Source of the DNA: Plasmodium brasilianum
Taxonomy: Eukaryota > Apicomplexa > Aconoidasida > Haemosporida > Plasmodiidae
Assembly (NCBI RefSeq): GCF_023973825.1
Contig: NC_090124.1
Span: 2,225,501-2,289,500, forward strand
Length of the DNA: 64,000 bases
Direction of reading: 5' to 3'
Shown here piece after piece: positions 58,901 through 64,000 of this stretch. Position 1 is the first letter of the stretch; each line of letters begins with the position of its first letter. Below the pieces are notes generated by a model. The model made no database searches. It saw nothing but the letters and a program-made list of their open reading frames with translations, and was not told the origin of the DNA. Position numbers and translations under genes: made by a program.

Positions 58901-60358
58901 TACTTCACATTCCTTTTTTGAAAAGGCAAAAATAATTAAAGGGGTATAATTACGGGAGTGACACATCTGAACAATTTTTTCAATATCATAAGTATTTTTT
59001 CTCATTTTTTTAGCGTACTTATTAATATTATTATTCCTTTGTAAATTATCTTCTGACATGTTCATTTTTTCCTTAATAGCATTAACAGCTTTGATAAAAT
59101 TATCTCTTTTAAATTCTTTATTTTCATCACATATTAAAAAAACACTTTCACTAGATGTAGGAAAAATATAATGTTGTAATGGGGTGGGTCTATAATCTGT
59201 ATATACAATATGACAAGCTTGACTTTTAATACTGCTAACCCATTCAGCAAACTGAATTCCGTTCGGTATTGTTGCACTTAAAAAAATGAGTCGAACCATT
59301 AAAGGTAATAAAATAATCGTCTCTTCCCATATAACCCCTCTGTCTCTATCTCTCATATAATGAATTTCATCAAATATAACCCATTTTACTTCTTTTGTTA
59401 GAGAAGATCCTCTATATAACATGGATCGTAATATTTCTGTGGTCATAACAATTATAGAGGCTTCAGGATTTATAGAAATATCTCCTGTAATTAAACCGAC
59501 ATCTTTAAATTCTTCACTTAAGTCTCTATATTTTTGATTACTCAATGCTTTAATTGGGCTAGTATAAATAACGCGTTGTTTATCTCTTAGACCTAAGGCT
59601 ATTGCATATTCAGCTATTACTGTTTTTCCTGCAGAGGTATGAGCTGATACTAGAACGCTTTCATTTCTTTCTAAACATTCTATTGACTTTTTTTGAAATG
59701 TATCTAACTCGAATTTATACGTTCTAGCTGGGATTATGGATTCACTTAGTTCATTATGTACATAACTTTTGGGTCTTACACACTTATGAATACAATTAAT
59801 ATCACTACCAAATTCTTCTAAAACTAGAACATCATCATTATTTATTGTTTTACTATTTTCAATTAGTATCTCTTCTACTTTTGAGTTATTTGTATTATTT
59901 TTTTCCTTTTTTTTTCTATTCTTATCTTCTTCAGATATTTTTCTTACTTTCTTATTTACATTATTAGTAGTTCCATCAAAATTTTGTATATCATTATATA
60001 TTTCTTCTCTAACTTGATTTTTGATCAATTTATCCTCTTTTCTTTTCTTATTAATTAAATTTTCAATATTTATTTTGTAATTTACTTGTGGTGTATTTGA
60101 TAACTTATCTTCATTATTATTGTGATATTCTTCTTTCCTATTTTTCTTATTAGCATTCATTTCTTTTATTATTTTATCAGACTGTTTTGTTTCAGTATAC
60201 TCTTCTTTATTTTTTATGTTATTACTTTCCTCCTTGTCATTCTTCTCCACCGATAAGATGTTATTCCCTATTCTGTCCTCTTCATTTTTTATCAAAATAT
60301 TTTCTTCTATATCGTTTTCCTCAAAAACGTTAAATAAGTCGTCAATAATTTTTGACAT
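55994..60358 (-). CDS. MTR4: ATP-dependent RNA helicase MTR4 (exosome cofactor, two exons)
   Basis: About 1,414 residues from ATG 60358 (MSKIIDDLF, AAAATG context); 15 more in-frame codons upstream start with TTG and are rejected. This Ski2-like nuclear helicase unwinds RNA for the exosome. After an acidic/Lys-rich N-terminus come a Q-like region (RTYKFELDTFQ), Walker A AHTSAGKT (239-246), DEIH (330-333), SAT, and motif VI QMAGRAGRRG (604-613). The arch/KOW region carries Asn-rich insertions (around 735-840 and 925-1000). The C-terminal DSHCT helical domain is split: exon 1 (56250-60358) ends EGSIIRTL, and exon 2 (55994-56129) adds RRLDELLRQMICAF... and ends IPFSPSLYL, matching the invariant MTR4 tail (RRLDELLRQ ... 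ASLYL). Donor GTATGT and acceptor cttcgtag agree in phase. Confidence 0.95.
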
Positions 60359-60435
60359 TTTATACAGTACGTTCAGAAAATGGCGCTTGACAGTTCGTAT
60401 CAACGTTTTATACAGTTATACCTACGTCCATACGT

Positions 60436-60469
<34 letters not shown>

Positions 60470-61532
60470 CATACCTATATACTTACATACATATATAAGT
60501 AAGTATATGTATTATGAGCTTTTCTCTTTTTACTATTTGATGTTCTTACATAAATAAATATTTTAAAATTCCTATCCTTTCCTTCCTTTTTTGTATAAAG
60601 TTTGTGCGGCGTTTGTTATATATTTACTTCTCAGTTAATAAACGAACGTAAATATATAAAAATAAATAAATAAATATATACATATATATATACATATATA
60701 TATATATGTATGTATGTATATATTCATATATTTATATATAATACAAATTAAGTTGATGCTTTTTAACAGTTTCTCTTTACAATTTTTACATAATTTCCGC
60801 ATAAATTATTAACTATTATTTTATCCCCCCTTTATTGTACACTTTGTGCTTATATATAATTTTTTTTTTTTTTTACTTAATGTTGTATGTATATGTAAAT
60901 AAATGTAAATATGTATTCACGGATGCATATATAAATATACCATAACAAAGTATACCCACTAGAAGCGAAAAACAGTGTTTCATCTATTTTTCTTTTGCAA
61001 TTTATTTTCTTCGTTCCTTCTCATGGCATAAAACTGAGGTTATAACGTTCCATGATGTTGTGGTAATTTTATATGTTTCTCTTTTTTATTAACAGTAAAT
61101 TTTGTTATTTTGTTATTCTGTTGTTTTGCTACTTTGCAGTTTAATTGCTCTGCTGTTTTGCAGTATTACTTTTTTTTTCCATTATAGAACAGCAAACGGC
61201 AATCAAAATTTTAAAATGGATAAAGTCATATATATCACAATTACTTGAAATATTAACATGGTGATATATTATATACAAATAAAAAAGGAAAAGAAGAAAA
61301 ATAGAACAGAAGAATAGAGCTTGTATATTATTGCAGTACATTCTATTCCCCTATTGTACATAAGTAACAGTTTTAATAAATAATAGGAAATTTTTTTCTT
61401 TTTTAATAAACCAATAATAGGTAACGTTTTGATTATCTCATTTTTTATTTTTTCAAAAGTCATAAAGCTAAGCGTTCTGTTTATTGCTTGATCATTTAAA
61501 ATGACTGAAGAAGCTTAGTACACACCAACACT

Positions 61533-61575
<43 letters not shown>

Positions 61576-64000
61576 AAATGAATAAGTTATGCAATCAGTA
61601 CTTTGTCAAACTCAAAATTAGATGAAATATAGCTTAAGCATAATTTGATTAGGGGAAATATGTATACTTTCCGCCTTATATTTTGGAGGTTTTAAATTAC
61701 ATTAATGAAGAATTATTCTAATTTTGTGAGTAAGTTTCATACCATCAAAGTTAAAAGGACAGAAGAACTTACTAATTCTAACGCTACTGTTCAAAAGATC
61801 ATGCTTATATATAAGAATAGGGAATAAATAAATATTAAATTATATACCCACTTTTAAAGTATGTTTCTCACTATACTTATTTATACATGTATGATAATAA
61901 CAGAGGTAAAGGAAAATTTCCATGGAAGAGTAAATAAGGATAAAGAGGAAAATGTCGTTATTTTTTTTATTAAATTTTTTCTTCCTTTTAATTCTGTTAT
62001 TTTGCTTCCGAATTGTTTTTCTCTTTCATTGTGCTTCCAATATTCTTAAAATTTAAATAGTTGTGTAAGTGTGAGATAAACATAATTGACAAAAAAGGAA
62101 AAAGTTATATTTACATTTTATAATATTCCTAATTATAAACATATATATGTGGTGAAAAAATGATAAAGATTAATTTTAATATGAAAACAGTTTATTAATT
62201 TAATTTTCCTTTTTTTATTTTTGTGACAAAAATGAAGTTACGCAAGAAGAATGTACTTAATATTTTTAAATAAAGAGCTTCGCTCAGCCCTTACTGATAC
62301 ATACATAGACTTGAAACATGTATATATATATATATATATATATGTCCTTTTTCTTTTTTCTTAAGCAATTAATTGAACTACCCTCATTTATGTTTAAATA
62401 TGGAATAAGCAAAAAGTAATTGCGTTTAAATAAACCACTTTTTTTTTCTTTTTTTTTTTTTTTCCCATTTGTTTTACATATCTATGATTTACTAGTTTCT
62501 CATAACACTTGTTGCGGACTATTCATTTGTTTTTATTTCTATTTACAAATTTTATGAATTACCTGTTTTTTAAATTATAAATATTTTTTATTTTATTTTT
62601 AATATAAAACATAATGTTTCCATCATAAATGGAAACACTTCATATATTTTCCATTTTTCACATTTTTGTTATAATTGTATAAATTTTTTTCTTTTTTTGT
62701 TTTAATGGTTACATTATTACTATATTAAAAAGATTAAAAAAAATTAAACGGGTCATTAATCTGTCATTGAGAGTACATACTTGTTTTTAACTTTGTAAAT
62801 ATATTTTATATTTTGTTATTTTTGCGTTTTTTCATTTAAGTTTATATTATTAAAATGTGGTATATATTTCAAATATTTCTATATAAATAGGTGAACATAC
62901 TATAAGCATAAAAATGGTCAATAAATGAGCATACGATCCTTTTGTTTTTAAAAATTGATGAAAAAAATTAGAAATGCAGAATTCATATCTTCATACATTT
63001 GACGACGTATTTGAAAAAAAAAATATAACAGTGTATGAACACCGAATTTTTTTTTTTTTTTTTTTTTAAATATCAAAAGGGTTTACATATATGTACGTAT
63101 TCTTTTATGTATGTATTCTTATATATATATATTCATTTCCGTACGTGTATACGTACAACGTGTATATATTTCTTATTAACAATATAGCACGCGCTTTTTT
63201 TTGAGCAAAGGTATATATTGTCATTGTTAAAGGTTGGTGAAATATTTTATTTATGCTTTTCTTGTTAAACATATATAATTTCTTTTACTGTTTTACTTTT
63301 TAAAAATATTTTTAACCTTATCATACTGTTATATATAACAATGCACACTGTTATGAGTTACATAATTATTGACTACATTTATTTTTTGTTAATTTTTGTG
63401 TATTTTTATTTCGATATTTTATTCCTTTTTTTTTTTCGCGTTTATTTTAATAAATTTTTAAGAAGTTAATTTTACATTAAAGAAATATGATTTGCTTTAC
63501 TATTATTATTCTTCTTTTCGAATTCCTTCTAATAATGTTTTTCTTGTTTATTTAAAAATGTATATGTTTATACAACATATGTGAACAAAGGTTATATTTT
63601 TTTGTAAAATTCTTTGTAGTAGTATATAGGAAAACTTATTGTTTATATTGATGAATATAAATATTGCATATTACCAAAATTATATGTAACATTTTAATTG
63701 ATGTGTTTGCCTTTATTGAGTATGGCAAACATATTCATTAGATGTAATAATTTGAATTTGCCAAATTGTTTTATATTTGATACGTGTATGTGTATTTTAC
63801 CTATATATATACACGTATGCATAAATGTTTATTTTTCCTTTGTTAAATAGCAACAAAAGAAAAAAAAAAAAAACAAGCTTAAAGAAATGATAATTTTTTT
63901 TTTCTTTAATTTTTGCTTAAATGTGAAATGATATTATATGCATTGGTTTTGTTTTTTTATTAAAATTTTTTTTTGATTATTCTTTGTATTTTCTTTTATT
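60359..64000. other. Gene-poor 3.6-kb right end
   Basis: The left part holds the MTR4 promoter. Beyond it only AT-rich DNA with TA repeats (60439-60466, 61538-61562, 62322-62342) and T tracts is seen. Two short coding-like frames stand out: minus 61269-61463 (MTFEKIKNEIIKTLPIIGLLKKKK...) and plus 61705-61827 (MKNYSNFVSKFHTIKVKRTEE...). Neither has partner exons I can support. By P. falciparum order this could approach the subtelomere, but no telomere repeat or known subtelomeric gene family is present. Confidence 0.45.
61269..61463 (-). CDS. Candidate short ORF or exon remnant
   Basis: An ATG-started 64-codon frame begins MTFEKIKNEIIKTLPIIGLL and has mixed codons for about 48 residues before it becomes Phe-rich and stops. 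A possible acceptor (gcttag) lies just upstream of the ATG. It may be a decayed gene fragment, an exon or chance. No family is recognised. Confidence 0.2.
   Translation of the reverse strand: MTFEKIKNEIIKTLPIIGLLKKKKISYYLLKLLLMYNRGIECTAIIYKLYSSVLFFFFSFFICI

Noticed and set aside
60359..60403. N-terminal extension of MTR4
   Set aside because: The extra 15 codons begin with TTG, not ATG. The next codon in frame is an ATG in AAAATG context at 60358.
1..64000. tRNA, rRNA, viral or transposon sequences
   Set aside because: I looked for cloverleaf-like GC-rich patches, reverse transcriptase or transposase motifs, and known subtelomeric families, and saw none I could support by eye.

Overview
The window is nuclear chromosomal DNA of a malaria parasite (genus Plasmodium). 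It is very AT-rich, genes of about 1-5 kb are separated by long AT-microsatellite intergenic regions, introns are small and T-rich, and proteins carry Asn/Lys-rich insertions. The gene set is diagnostic: CAX Ca2+/H+ antiporter, a TEX1-like coiled-coil RING protein, DHODH, a BCS1-type AAA ATPase, a JmjC protein, a Rab geranylgeranyltransferase beta subunit, apicoplast EF-G and an MTR4 helicase. From memory this is the gene order near one end of P. falciparum chromosome 6. The AT content and the DHODH sequence suggest a species outside the falciparum group (P. malariae- or P. ovale-like), but I cannot name it.

Layout. 1-0.7 kb: the 3' end of a + strand gene that starts outside the window. 1.8-3.2 kb: CAX (-). 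3.2-7.6 kb: divergent intergenic region with purine and 18-bp tandem repeats. 7.6-11.4 kb: TEX1 (+). 11.4-13.8 kb: intergenic with a two-variant 41-bp tandem array. 13.8-15.6 kb: DHODH (+). 16.5-17.9 kb: BCS1 (-). About 18.3-19.0 kb: a cryptic spliced gene (+) that simple ORF calling would miss. 20.9-22.6 kb: two-RRM protein (+). 23.9-25.4 kb: SDE2-like splicing factor (-), broken by a 33-base homopolymer. 28.2-30.0 kb: two-exon coiled-coil protein (+). 30.7-32.9 kb: TYW5-like JmjC protein (-). 34.0-35.4 kb: unknown protein with a degenerate EF-hand (+). 38.0-43.8 kb: five-exon SAC3/THP3-like gene (+). 44.4-45.6 kb: RabGGTase beta (-). 46.4-49.9 kb: four-exon apicoplast EF-G (+). 50.7-51.8 kb: two-exon secreted protein (-). 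53.0-54.2 kb: three-exon MYND zinc-finger gene (-). 56.0-60.4 kb: two-exon MTR4 (-). 60.4-64 kb: no convincing gene.

Several gene models were rebuilt here by joining exons with GT/AG splice sites and matching phases, which restores conserved C-termini: EF-G domain V, the MTR4 C-terminus, the MYND finger and the SAC3 helices. Splice sites were read by eye and no alignment was run. A theme is nuclear RNA handling: MTR4 (exosome helicase), an RBM26/27-like two-RRM protein, a SAC3/THP3-like protein and an SDE2-like splicing factor lie within 40 kb. The other genes serve the apicoplast (EF-G), the mitochondrion (DHODH, BCS1), vesicle traffic (RabGGTase) and Ca2+ homeostasis (CAX).
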